DNA of 64,000 bases from CAZNOG01 sp964574635 (GCA_964574635.1 CAZNOG010000001.1:124001-188000); one strand, 5' to 3'; counted from the first letter of the stretch, positions 52,700 through 61,102 are shown. Numbers and translations: made by a program. Notes: generated by a model not told the origin, from the sequence alone.

Positions 52700-52716
52700 T
52701 GTTTTTGTGGGTGTGG
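52700..52716 (+). repeat. Dispersed GTTTTTGTGGGTGTG motif, copy F
   Basis: TGTTTTTGTGGGTGTGG, five bases after the CGGCATCC box, suggesting the two elements can be joined. Confidence 0.8.
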
Positions 52717-52968
52717 CGTCGAATGAAAAAACGTTTCCCAACGGGGGAGTTGGACGTCACGCCGGCACGATGGGCGGAACAAAAAAGATACAGCCGAAGA
52801 CCCGACCCCCGGAATCGAGTGGGAATTTTCGTCTTGTGCGAAACATTGCGGATATTTGCGAGGATTTACGGGGCACGGACTTATCGAGGGGGGCACGCCC
52901 TCCCTTCCCGACCGATGGGAGTGGAAGAGATTCCACGAAAAAAGCATGGATAAGTTTGTCGCAAAGGC

Positions 52969-52999
52969 TTTGCAGGACAAAAAATAAAAGTTACCTTTG
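52969..52999 (+). promoter_or_regulatory. Promoter of rplU-rpmA
   Basis: TTTG at 52969-52972, 19 bases, TACCTTTG at 52992-52999. Both boxes and the spacing match the Bacteroidetes consensus exactly; it is the best promoter in the window. Confidence 0.8.
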
Positions 53000-53038
53000 C
53001 CGCCCTTTTAAACCATTCTCAAATCCCATTTTGGAGAC

Positions 53039-53779
53039 ATGTACGCAATAGTAAACATCGCGGGGCAGCAAATGAAAGTAGAGAAAGACCAACAGCTCTA
53101 CGTCAATCGGGTCGCCGGAAATGAAGGCGACGACATCCGTTTTGACGAAGTATTGCTCGTCGACAACGACGGCAAGGTGAATGTTGGCGCCCCCGCAATA
53201 TCCGGTGCCGTGGTCACCGCAAAAGTGGTCGAGCACCTGAAAGGCGACAAAGTGATCGTTTTCAAGAAGAAACGTCGGAAAGGCTACCAAAAGCGAAACG
53301 GTCACCGTCAGCTTTTGACCAAGATTTCCATCACGGGCATTGAGTTGGACGGCAAGAAGAAAGCGGAGAAACCCGCGGCGGAAGCCAAGCCCAAAGCGGC
53401 CGAAAAACCCGCAGAAGCCAAGAAAACCGAGGCCAAAGCCGAACCCAAAAAGACCGAAGCCAAAGCCGACACGAAAAAGGCGGAGTCCAAAGCGGAAACC
53501 AAGAAAACCGAAACCAAAAAGGCCGACGACCTTACGGTGATCGAAGGCGTGGGTCCGAAGATTTCGGAAGTCCTGTCCAACGCGGGCATCAAGTCTTTCG
53601 CCGATTTGGCGAAGGCCAAAGTGGAGAAGCTCAACGAAATTCTTTCGGAGGCCGGATCGGCGTACGCTTCGCACAACCCGGAAACTTGGCCGGAGCAAGC
53701 CAAACTCGCCGCAGCAGGCAAGTTTGACGAATTGAAAGAATGGCAAGATAAATTGGATGGAGGCGTGGATCGCTCCTGA
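53039..53779 (+). CDS. rplU: 50S ribosomal protein L21 with C-terminal helix-hairpin-helix domain
   Basis: Large-subunit protein that binds 23S rRNA. Residues 1-105 are a complete L21 (MYAIVNIAGQQMKVEKDQQL; KRRKGYQKRNGHRQLLTKIS). Residues 106-162 are a low-complexity linker of Lys, Ala, Glu, Pro and Thr. Residues 163-246 are an added domain with a helix-hairpin-helix signature (LTVIEGVGPKISEVLSNAGI and SFADLAKAKVEKLNEILSEA). At 246 residues it is more than twice the E. coli length. The extension is, as I recall, usual in Bacteroidota; its role is unknown. It is followed by rpmA, with a consensus promoter upstream. Confidence 0.95.
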   Translation: MYAIVNIAGQQMKVEKDQQLYVNRVAGNEGDDIRFDEVLLVDNDGKVNVGAPAISGAVVTAKVVEHLKGDKVIVFKKKRRKGYQKRNGHRQLLTKISITGIELDGKKKAEKPAAEAKPKAAEKPAEAKKTEAKAEPKKTEAKADTKKAESKAETKKTETKKADDLTVIEGVGPKISEVLSNAGIKSFADLAKAKVEKLNEILSEAGSAYASHNPETWPEQAKLAAAGKFDELKEWQDKLDGGVDRS

Positions 53780-53817
53780 TCGGAGAGGATGCACACCCCA
53801 TCAAAAATTGAATCGAA

Positions 53818-54072
53818 ATGGCACATAAGAAAGGAGTAGGTAGTTCCAAGAACGGTCGTGAATCGGAAAGCAAACGACTGGGAGTGAAGATATACGGCGG
53901 ACAAAAAGCCATCGCCGGAAACATTATCGTAAGACAGCGCGGCACGCGTCACCATCCCGGTGAGAACGTGGGTTGTGGAAAAGACCACACGCTGTTTGCC
54001 CTTACCGATGGAATCGTGAAATTCCAAAAGAAGGGCGGCAACAAGTCGTTCGTATCCGTAGAAGCGGAATAA
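53818..54072 (+). CDS. rpmA: 50S ribosomal protein L27
   Basis: Large-subunit protein whose N-terminal tail reaches the peptidyl-transferase centre, 84 residues. It begins MAHKKGVGSSKNGRESESKR and contains GGQKAIAGNIIVRQRGTRHH and PGENVGCGKDHTLFALTDG, the L27 signatures. No cleavable N-terminal extension is present. It lies 38 bases after rplU and before a strong terminator. Confidence 0.97.
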   Translation: MAHKKGVGSSKNGRESESKRLGVKIYGGQKAIAGNIIVRQRGTRHHPGENVGCGKDHTLFALTDGIVKFQKKGGNKSFVSVEAE

Positions 54073-54126
54073 ACGTACGGCGGCGCCCTGCGCCAAACCG
54101 CTTACGAAGAAATAATCCTGAGTACA

Positions 54127-54152
54127 GGGTGTGCGCCGCACACCCTTTTTTT
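54127..54152 (+). terminator. Terminator of rplU-rpmA
   Basis: Stem GGGTGTG (54127-54133) and CACACCC (54139-54145), five-base loop, then seven T. Confidence 0.87.
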
Positions 54153-54219
54153 GTTTGAAATACCCCGCCGAAGCCGATTTCAAAACGAATTGCACCTTCC
54201 CTTTGACCGTGTATTTGTG

Positions 54220-54227
54220 TAGTTTTG
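54220..54227 (+). promoter_or_regulatory. -7 box for serS and following genes
   Basis: TAGTTTTG, an exact TAnnTTTG, about 56 bases before the serS ATG. Confidence 0.55.
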
Positions 54228-54283
54228 TAGGCTTGTACGAATCAGAAACCTAATATCGGGCCTTCGAGGCCGACAATTTTCCC

Positions 54284-55558
54284 ATGCTGGAAATTCACGT
54301 TTTACGCGATAATCCCGAAGCCGTAATCTCGGCCCTCAACAAACGGGGTGTGGATTACGGAGAGAAAGTCCACGCCGCCTTGGAACTGGACGCCAAGAGA
54401 CGGAAACTCCAATCGGAAACGGACGAGATGCTCTCGGAACTGAACGCCAAATCCAAAGAAATCGGCGCCATGATGCAGCGCGGCGACAGAGACGCCGCCG
54501 AATGCGCCAAACAGGAAGTGGCGGAAGTGAAAAGCCGTTCGCAGGAAATGAAAAGGCAGCTGGGGGAGTTGGAAGACGCCCTCCGCGATTTGCTCTACCA
54601 AATTCCCAACGCCCCTCACGAATCGGTGCCGGAGGGAAAATCGGATGAAGACAACATCGAAGTGGAGCGGTCGGACCGTAGCGTGGAACTCGACGCCGAC
54701 GCCTTGCCTCATTGGGAATTGGCCGAGAAACTCGGTTTGATCGATTTTCCCTTGGGCGTGAAAATCACCGGCGCCGGTTTTCCGGTGTACACCGGCAAAG
54801 GCGCCAAATTGCAAAGGGCGCTCATCAGCTATTTTCTCGACGAGGCCGAGAAAGCCGGCTACCACGAAATCATCCCTCCGCTGATGGTCAACGAGGCTTC
54901 CGGACTCGGTACGGGTCAACTGCCCGACAAAGAGGGCCAAATGTACCACGTCACCGCCGACGACCTCTACCTGATCCCCACTTCCGAAGTGCCCATCACC
55001 AACGTATACCGCGACGTCATCCTCAAGGCCGAAGACCTGCCGAAAAAGCACTGCGGCTACACGCCTTGTTTCCGACGGGAAGCCGGATCTTACGGAAAGG
55101 ATGTGCGGGGATTGAATCGACTTCACCAATTCGACAAGGTGGAAATCGTGCAGATCGTACATCCCGACAAGAGCGACGAAGCCTTGGAGGAAATGATCGC
55201 CCACGTGCGCTCATTGCTCGAAAACCTCGAATTGCCCTACAGGCTGTTGCGCCTATGCGGCGGCGACCTCGGCGTGGCCGCGGCGGTGACTTACGATTTC
55301 GAAGTGTACTCCGCCGCTCAGAAAAAGTGGTTGGAGGTGAGTTCGGTTTCCAATTTCGGCACCTACCAGAGCAACCGCCTGAAAAGCCGTTTCCGCGATG
55401 CGGATAACCGCACCGTGCTTACGCACACCCTCAACGGATCGGCCTTGGCCCTGCCGCGAATCATGGCGGCCCTCCTCGAAAATAATCAGAAAAACGGTGA
55501 ATTGATGATTCCCCGGGTGTTGCAACCATATACCCGATTCAAATCCATTGCGTTATGA
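54284..55558 (+). CDS. serS: Serine--tRNA ligase
   Basis: Class II synthetase that charges tRNA(Ser) (and tRNA(Sec) where present), 424 residues. The N-terminal antiparallel coiled coil (about 30-105) grips the long variable arm. The core has ISYFLDEAEKAGYHEIIPPL (motif 1), TPCFRREAGSYGKDVRGLNR (motif 2) and GSALALPRIMAALLEN (motif 3). Its stop overlaps the ATG of the next gene (ATGA). Confidence 0.96.
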   Translation: MLEIHVLRDNPEAVISALNKRGVDYGEKVHAALELDAKRRKLQSETDEMLSELNAKSKEIGAMMQRGDRDAAECAKQEVAEVKSRSQEMKRQLGELEDALRDLLYQIPNAPHESVPEGKSDEDNIEVERSDRSVELDADALPHWELAEKLGLIDFPLGVKITGAGFPVYTGKGAKLQRALISYFLDEAEKAGYHEIIPPLMVNEASGLGTGQLPDKEGQMYHVTADDLYLIPTSEVPITNVYRDVILKAEDLPKKHCGYTPCFRREAGSYGKDVRGLNRLHQFDKVEIVQIVHPDKSDEALEEMIAHVRSLLENLELPYRLLRLCGGDLGVAAAVTYDFEVYSAAQKKWLEVSSVSNFGTYQSNRLKSRFRDADNRTVLTHTLNGSALALPRIMAALLENNQKNGELMIPRVLQPYTRFKSIAL

Positions 55559-56115
55559 AAATGAAAACTACCTTCTCTCTACTCGCCATGACGTGGCTGT
55601 TCGTGTCGAGCGGCTGCCGACAAACGGTGTTTGAAAATGAAGTCCGACAGATCGACTCGATGATGGTCGTCCTCGACTCCGTACACGCGATCCATTCGAG
55701 TATAGACACTTCGGGCTACGACCAAGCCCACGCGCTGTACGTGAACAACATGTCGTCGGTTCAACGGGCCTACGTCGAAAGGGGCGACACCATGGACCGC
55801 GACGTCGCCATGATGTTGGCCAAATACCGCGAGTTGAAGAAACCTTTGGAGAATTTCAAACGCTCGTACATCGGTTTGGGGGCTGACATAGAATTCACCA
55901 GAAACCAACTGATCGACCTGAAACACGACATCGAACACAACTTACTGGACACAAATCTCGTTAATCGACTCATGCGCGAAGAGAGCGATGCGGTGACGCG
56001 CATCCGAATGACCGGAGAGCAGTTGAGGTTGAGCCACGAAACCACCACCGAAAAGAAGCAAACCATCGAGCCCCGTGTCGACAGCCTCCTCCACGCATTG
56101 AACAATCCTCTCTGA
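55555..56115 (+). CDS. Lipoprotein of unknown function
   Basis: 186 residues. A signal peptide and lipobox (WLFVSSGC, Cys21) are followed by an all-helical, coiled-coil-rich body with regular Asp/Glu/Arg spacing (ENEVRQIDSMMVVLDSVHAI; RELKKPLENFKRSYIGLGAD; HDIEHNLLDTNLVNRLMREE). I do not recognise a family. It overlaps serS by four bases and precedes a TPR protein gene, so the pair may be an envelope complex carried on the serS transcript. Confidence 0.75.
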   Translation: MKMKTTFSLLAMTWLFVSSGCRQTVFENEVRQIDSMMVVLDSVHAIHSSIDTSGYDQAHALYVNNMSSVQRAYVERGDTMDRDVAMMLAKYRELKKPLENFKRSYIGLGADIEFTRNQLIDLKHDIEHNLLDTNLVNRLMREESDAVTRIRMTGEQLRLSHETTTEKKQTIEPRVDSLLHALNNPL

Positions 56116-56163
56116 CCGCGTGGCAACGCATTGAACCGACGCATTCGAAGAATCTAAACCCGG

Positions 56164-58050
56164 AATATCATCAAAACTTTTTACGCATACAGCCGCATCG
56201 CAGCCCTCGCCTTCTTGGCGATCGCTTTCGTATTGGGTACGGCCAACGGCGTGAAGGCCCAAACCGGCGATGCGGAACTCGCCAATTACTACCTGGACAA
56301 CGGGGAATTCGACAAAGCCCTGTTGTACTTCAACAAACTGTACGACGAGAAGCCGAATACCGAAAACTACGGTGGCCTACGCCGCACATTGGTGGAATTG
56401 GGCGAATACAAAGAGGCCGAAAAATTGGTGAGGCGCCATATGAAGCGCCACAACTCGAACATGTACCACATCGATCTGGGTGAGATTTACGAACTGCAGG
56501 GAAACACCAAAGACGCTGACAAAGCGTACAACGACGCCATCAAGACTTTGCCCCCGAGCCAGGGGATGGTCATCCGCACGGCCAACGAATTCATCCGGAG
56601 GAACAAGTTGGATTTCGCGCTTAGAACATATGAGTACGGAAAGGATTTGCTCGATGGCCGTTATCCCTTCAATTACGAGATCGCCGGTCTGCACGGCACC
56701 ATGGGCAATACGGAGAAGATGGTCCAAGCCTACCTCGATCTGCTCGAGACCAATGACGCGTATTTGCAGACCATTCAGAACGCGCTGAGCCGGAGCATAG
56801 ACTTTGAAAATGATGCCGACGGCGTGGACATGATCCGCACCGAACTCCTCCGCCGCGTGCAATCCAACCCGCAAACCACCGTCTACGCCGAGATGCTCAC
56901 CTGGTTTTTCCTCCAACAGCGGGATTTCCGATCGGCCTTGATCCAATTGAAGGCTCTGGACCGCCGATTGAACGAAGACGGTCGACGCCTACTGAATTTC
57001 GCGGGATTGTGCATCAATAACGACGCCTTCCAAGTCGCTTCCGAAGCCTATGATTACATCGCGGACAAAGGTCGAGACAACCCCTATTTCGCGTACGCCA
57101 AAGCCGGGGCCCTCAAAGCGCGGTTCGAACACATCCGCCGCGATTACCCGGTCGATACCACGGATTTGAGAACCCTGCACGACGACTATACCCGAACCCT
57201 CGAAGACCTGGGAATGGGCAGCGAAACCATCGGACTGATGCAGCAGAAGGCCAACCTCGAAGCGTATTACCTCGGCGACCTGTACGCCGCCAACGTCACG
57301 CTCAACGACGCCTTGGACATCCCCGGCGTTCACGCCGAACAAGTGGCGCGCACCAAGCTCGCGTTGGTGGAAGTGCTGATCGCCAGAAATTACATCTGGG
57401 ACGCCTCACTGCTCGCCTCGCAAATCGAAAAGGATTTTAAGGACGACGTCATCGGCCACCAAGCCAAACTTCTCAACGCCAAGATATCGTACTACGCCGG
57501 TGATTTCACCTGGGCGCAGGCGCAATTGGACGTCCTCAAGGCGAGCACCTCGAAGTTGATTTCCAACGACGCCATGGACCTATCCTTGCTCATTACCGAC
57601 AACTTCAATCTCGACACCATCACCGAGCCCATGATGATGTACGCCCGCGCCGATCTGCTGGCCGTTCAGCGACGCTTCGACGAGGCCGGCCAAGCGCTCG
57701 ACAGCTTGACCACCCTCTACCCGGGGCACGCCTTGGGCGATGAAATTCTCATGTTGCAAGCGAGAATGGCCGAGAAACAATTGAAGTACGAAGAGGCCAT
57801 CGCGTATTACCAATCGGTTCTGGCCGATCACTATTTCGATATCCAAGCCGACAACGCCCTGTTCAGAATCGCGGAGATCAACGAGGAGATCTTAGACGAC
57901 AAGGAAGCGGCCGCCGAACTTTATCGGCAACTCATGGTCGATTTCCCCGGCAGCTTGTTCGTGGTGGAGGCGCGCAAAAGGTTCCGCGCCTTGAGGGGAG
58001 ATCACGCCGATGCGTCGCCGGGAAGGATCGTTCCCGAAAGAGTTCCCTGA
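56164..58050 (+). CDS. Exported tetratricopeptide-repeat protein, start codon unclear
   Basis: About 628 residues made of TPR-like helical repeats (ANYYLDNGEFDKALLYFNKL; VDLGEIYELQGNTKDADKAY-type units; EEAIAYYQSVLADHYFDIQA), probably a periplasmic scaffold. The frame after an in-frame TAA (56155-56157) reads NIIKTFYAYSRIAALAFLAI then AFVLGTANGVKAQ, a good signal peptide with a basic N-region, but it has no ATG, GTG or TTG before the TTG at 56215. Starting at that TTG would leave a signal with no positive charge. The real start may be an ATC near 56167-56170, or a base may differ here. It follows the unknown lipoprotein gene by about 50 bases. Confidence 0.75.
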   Translation, partial: NIIKTFYAYSRIAALAFLAIAFVLGTANGVKAQTGDAELANYYLDNGEFDKALLYFNKLYDEKPNTENYGGLRRTLVELGEYKEAEKLVRRHMKRHNSNMYHIDLGEIYELQGNTKDADKAYNDAIKTLPPSQGMVIRTANEFIRRNKLDFALRTYEYGKDLLDGRYPFNYEIAGLHGTMGNTEKMVQAYLDLLETNDAYLQTIQNALSRSIDFENDADGVDMIRTELLRRVQSNPQTTVYAEMLTWFFLQQRDFRSALIQLKALDRRLNEDGRRLLNFAGLCINNDAFQVASEAYDYIADKGRDNPYFAYAKAGALKARFEHIRRDYPVDTTDLRTLHDDYTRTLEDLGMGSETIGLMQQKANLEAYYLGDLYAANVTLNDALDIPGVHAEQVARTKLALVEVLIARNYIWDASLLASQIEKDFKDDVIGHQAKLLNAKISYYAGDFTWAQAQLDVLKASTSKLISNDAMDLSLLITDNFNLDTITEPMMMYARADLLAVQRRFDEAGQALDSLTTLYPGHALGDEILMLQARMAEKQLKYEEAIAYYQSVLADHYFDIQADNALFRIAEINEEILDDKEAAAELYRQLMVDFPGSLFVVEARKRFRALRGDHADASPGRIVPERVP

Positions 58051-58199
58051 TCCACGACGGCTCGCGTTCGTAGACCCTTTTTTCCGTCCCGTACCGCAAC
58101 GGGAATCCCTTTTTTTCGCGAAGATGCAATTGCCGAGGGAAACCCCGCGTTTCCCATTCGATTATCCCGACCATTTTATCGCTAGCCAAAGTCCTCTTC

Positions 58200-59591
58200 A
58201 TGAGCCAATCCTCAAACGATTCTTCATTTTTCGACAAGGCGGGGCAGTGGTTGAGCCACTCCATCACCCTGCGGTTGTTCGTCATCGGTATCCTGGTCTT
58301 GATCATGCTCATCCCCGTGAGCTTGATCGAAAAACTGATCTACGAAAGGCAAACCCGGCACCGCCAAGTGCAGGACGAGATCTCCCAAACGTGGGGATAC
58401 CCTCAGACCGTGGGTGGGTTGGTGTTGAGCGTACCGGTCGACGAATACGTGACCGTGTCGCGGGGAAAAGACGAGAAGGAGACGATGGTCACCACCTCGT
58501 ATTTTCACATTCTGCCCGAATCCCTGCACGTCAGAGGCGCACTCGAAACCGAAAAGCGCACGAGGGGAATTTTCGAAACCATGGTCTACTCGACGCAAAT
58601 GAAACTCGAAGGCGAATTCCAGCTCTCGCCGGCGATGTGGGCGAAAAAGGAAAACATGCGATGGGATGAAGCCGTGGTCTCCTTGGGCATCACTGACCTT
58701 CGCAGCATACGTGAAAGCGTCACGATCGAGTGGAAGGGCACCCCACACTCCTTCTCGCCCGGGCTGCCAACCAACGACGTCTTCCAATCCGGAATCAGCG
58801 TGCCGGTGGAGGTGCCCGCCATCGATTCCGCCGCGCAATTGAAATTGCCCTTTTCCGTCGATCTCGATTTCAGGGGGAGCGATTACATCCACTTCGTACC
58901 ATTGGGCAAAACCACCACGGTGGAGCTGCATTCTCCCTGGAAGGACCCGAGTTTCGGCGGCGCCTTCCTTCCCCACGATCACAGCGTGACCGATGAGGGT
59001 TTCGACGCCACGTGGCGGGTCATCAATTTGAACCGATCCTACCCTCAACATTTCCAAGGGTCCGTTCAGGGCATCAACGAATCGGCCTTCGGGGTCACGC
59101 TTTTGTTGCCGGTCGATCATTACCGAAAGAGCACGAGGGCGGCCAAATACGCCGTGCTGTTCATCGTCCTCACTTTCGTCGTGTTCTTCTTTATCCAGAT
59201 CATGGCCAAGGTGCGCATCCATCCCGTGCAGTACATTCTCGTCGGCTTTGCCCTCTGCATGTTTTACACCCTGTTGATTTCCCTTTCCGAGCACCTCGCA
59301 TTCGGCACCTCGTTTTTCATCGCCGCGGCGGCCGTTGTGTTGTTGGTGACTTTTTACGCCCAGGGCACTTTCTGGAACATGAAGCTCACCGGCGTATTGG
59401 GCGGCATCATGTCCTTGCTTTACGCCTTCATTTTCATAATCATCCAAATGCAGGATTTCGCCCTCCTGGTGGGAAGCGTCGGCTTGTTCGCCGCACTCGC
59501 GGCCATCATGTACATTACGCGTGGAATCGACTGGTACGACAGCGCCCAATTCACTTCCAAGGGGCGGGGCGGCAAAACTCCTTCGCCCTAA
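58200..59591 (+). CDS. creD: Cell envelope integrity protein CreD
   Basis: Inner-membrane protein, 463 residues. One N-terminal membrane helix (ITLRLFVIGILVLIMLIPVS) is followed by a large periplasmic domain (about 60-325; QVQDEISQTWGYPQTVGGLV), then five C-terminal membrane segments from AAKYAVLFIVLTFVVFFFIQ, the CreD layout. The family is linked to envelope stress in Gram-negative bacteria (CreBC regulon in E. coli). No regulator gene is beside it here. It is convergent with the lysoplasmalogenase-like gene, three bases apart. Confidence 0.9.
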   Translation: MSQSSNDSSFFDKAGQWLSHSITLRLFVIGILVLIMLIPVSLIEKLIYERQTRHRQVQDEISQTWGYPQTVGGLVLSVPVDEYVTVSRGKDEKETMVTTSYFHILPESLHVRGALETEKRTRGIFETMVYSTQMKLEGEFQLSPAMWAKKENMRWDEAVVSLGITDLRSIRESVTIEWKGTPHSFSPGLPTNDVFQSGISVPVEVPAIDSAAQLKLPFSVDLDFRGSDYIHFVPLGKTTTVELHSPWKDPSFGGAFLPHDHSVTDEGFDATWRVINLNRSYPQHFQGSVQGINESAFGVTLLLPVDHYRKSTRAAKYAVLFIVLTFVVFFFIQIMAKVRIHPVQYILVGFALCMFYTLLISLSEHLAFGTSFFIAAAAVVLLVTFYAQGTFWNMKLTGVLGGIMSLLYAFIFIIIQMQDFALLVGSVGLFAALAAIMYITRGIDWYDSAQFTSKGRGGKTPSP

Positions 59592-59594
59592 GCA

Positions 59595-60323
59595 TTATTC
59601 TTCGGACAGAATGTGACGGTTGGGGTTATTCGCAACGGCATCGCGTATGTGGTCCAACGCTCCGAGCATGATCAGAAGTTGAGCCAGCCCGTACGGCAAC
59701 ATCACCAAGATGTGCGCGTAAGGCAGTTCATCCACGAAATAGTCCCAGGCCAAAATGCTGTCGGAAGCCGTAAACAACACCGCCCCCGCCGCGATGAGCG
59801 CAAAACTGCGATCGCTCACTTTCTTGTGGCGGTTGAGCGCGAGCAAAAGCATCAGCATCAGCACCATGGTGTACGCGATCACCGGGCCGACCAAGTCGCC
59901 CAAATGGTCTTTGATCGCCCTGAAAAAGAAAAACCCGTAAGCGGCCACCAATACGAGAACCCAACCCCGTTTTTTCAACAGTTGAATCTCGTGGTTCACC
60001 AAATAACTCTTGACGAAAGCCGCACAGTAAAAAATCAGTCCGAACAGGAAGGCACCCAACCCGAACGTAAAGAAATTGTCGTTTTTATCCACGAACATCA
60101 GCGCGATATCGCCGAGCCAAGACAGCACCAGCCCAAGCAGTATCCACAACGCAAAAGGCGAGTAACGATATTTTCTCACAGTTCGGGCATAATATACGAT
60201 GATGCTCAGGAGGAGCAAAGGTTTGGTGGCGTCGGCAAATTGCTCCATACCAAGTTGACCCACAATTAGATGCGCGGCCAGTAAGAGCAAGTAAAACACG
60301 GCGAAAACTCTGTCTGTTTTCAT
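59595..60323 (-). CDS. Lysoplasmalogenase (YhhN/TMEM86) family membrane protein
   Basis: Integral membrane protein, 242 residues, about eight hydrophobic segments. Family features include SWLGDIALMF and AGAVLFTASDSILAWDYF, whose Asp residues are the conserved polar sites of YhhN/TMEM86. In animals the family hydrolyses the vinyl-ether bond of lysoplasmalogen; the bacterial substrate is not established. The ATG at 60321-60323 (MKTDRVFAVFYLLLLAAHLI) starts in TM1; a longer frame upstream would be unusual. It has a well-spaced promoter. Confidence 0.87.
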   Translation of the reverse strand: MKTDRVFAVFYLLLLAAHLIVGQLGMEQFADATKPLLLLSIIVYYARTVRKYRYSPFALWILLGLVLSWLGDIALMFVDKNDNFFTFGLGAFLFGLIFYCAAFVKSYLVNHEIQLLKKRGWVLVLVAAYGFFFFRAIKDHLGDLVGPVIAYTMVLMLMLLLALNRHKKVSDRSFALIAAGAVLFTASDSILAWDYFVDELPYAHILVMLPYGLAQLLIMLGALDHIRDAVANNPNRHILSEE

Positions 60324-60379
60324 GAGCGTACGATTTGAAATGAGATGCGGATCCGGACGATGAACGGTCACGGTGCAGT

Positions 60380-60409
60380 TAAAGATAATGAAATATACGT
60401 GTTAAACAA
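60380..60409 (-). promoter_or_regulatory. Promoter of the lysoplasmalogenase-like gene
   Basis: On the minus strand TTG, 19 bases, TATCTTTA. Spacing is exact and the -7 box is one base off consensus. Confidence 0.65.
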
Positions 60410-60585
60410 GAGATTTTTACACGGAACAACCGCCGATTATATAAGTTCATGAGTCGATTTTGACTTCTTTCCCTTGGGCATGCCCCGGCGATTACCTCGT
60501 GGCAAACCCTCTTTCTAAGCGTATTTCAGCTTGCCTTGAAGCCCTGATACTCCGTGGAGGGCCGGGTCGGCCTACAGACTCTATC

Positions 60586-60699
60586 TTCCGCCCGGCGTCG
60601 GGGTGGCGTACGGCGGGTCGGGCGCTTCCAAGGTCGCGCCGACCCGCCTACGCCACCGGCCGCCGCCGGGCGGAAGGATGCCGTCTTCCGTCCTCATGC
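60586..60699 (-). repeat. Structured repeat, inverted copy with long hairpin
   Basis: Arms of about 36 bases (60586-60621 and 60639-60675) pair almost fully around a 17-base loop. On the minus strand the loop reads CGCGACCTTGGAAGCGC, and the arm is preceded by a CGGCATCC box (60676-60699). Loop and box match the element at 17638-17744; the arms differ in sequence but keep the pairing. Confidence 0.7.
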
Positions 60700-60778
60700 G
60701 ATCCTGTTCCTCCTCTCCCCTCCCGTTCTCCTTCCCGATGTCGCCTTCCGTTTTCGCCTAATTCCCCACCTTTGCACC

Positions 60779-61102
60779 ATGGTATTATACAACTTGACCG
60801 TAGTGGTCGACTACGACCACGCCGACCGCTGGCTCCGCTGGATGAAAGAGAAGCACATGCCCGACGTGCTCGCTACGGGACTCTTCCTCGAAGGCAGAAT
60901 CGCCCGCATCCTCGCGGAAGAGCAAGGAGGCGTGTCGTACAGCATACAGTACCTCGCCGCCGATATGGAGAGCTACAATCGGTACGAGCGGGAGTTTGCC
61001 GCGGCACTGCGAAAGGAGCACGAAGACATGTTTCCCGGCCAAGTCGCCGCCTTCCGCACCTTGCTCGACATCATTCACCACGACGGCCATGAAAAGGGTT
61101 AA
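60779..61102 (+). CDS. DUF4286 family protein
   Basis: Small cytoplasmic protein of 107 residues, ferredoxin-like in outline: MVLYNLTVVVDYDHADRWLR, then WMKEKHMPDVLATGLFLEGR, GGVSYSIQYLAADMESYNRY and an acidic helical end. The family is uncharacterised, mostly in Bacteroidota. Its 3' end overlaps rsmA by 14 bases in another frame, so the two are probably co-translated. A near-consensus -7 box ends four bases before the ATG. Confidence 0.85.
   Translation: MVLYNLTVVVDYDHADRWLRWMKEKHMPDVLATGLFLEGRIARILAEEQGGVSYSIQYLAADMESYNRYEREFAAALRKEHEDMFPGQVAAFRTLLDIIHHDGHEKG

Larger units (their letters stand above)
52547..53038. other. Gap between the HMA-like lipoprotein and rplU
   Basis: 492 bases without a credible gene. 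It holds the lipoprotein promoter box (52575-52582), the CGGCATCC box (52671-52694) joined through a T-run to copy F of the dispersed motif (52700-52716), and the rplU promoter (52969-52999). The stretch 52720-52960 shows nothing I can name. Confidence 0.65.
60324..60778. other. Gap with a promoter and a long inverted repeat
   Basis: 455 bases with no credible gene. The left part holds the promoter of the lysoplasmalogenase-like gene. The middle is an inverted copy of the structured repeat (60586-60699). A box CACCTTTG at 60767-60774 lies four bases before the DUF4286 start. Confidence 0.65.

Noticed and set aside
53352..53523. Short tandem repeats in rplU that might suggest a CRISPR or minisatellite
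   Set aside because: They encode the in-frame Lys/Ala/Glu linker of L21; the units are imperfect and have no spacers.
58088..58117. Possible terminator after the TPR gene (CCCGT/ACGGG hairpin then T-run)
   Set aside because: The stem is only five pairs and the T-run is six bases away from it, so it is too weak to call.
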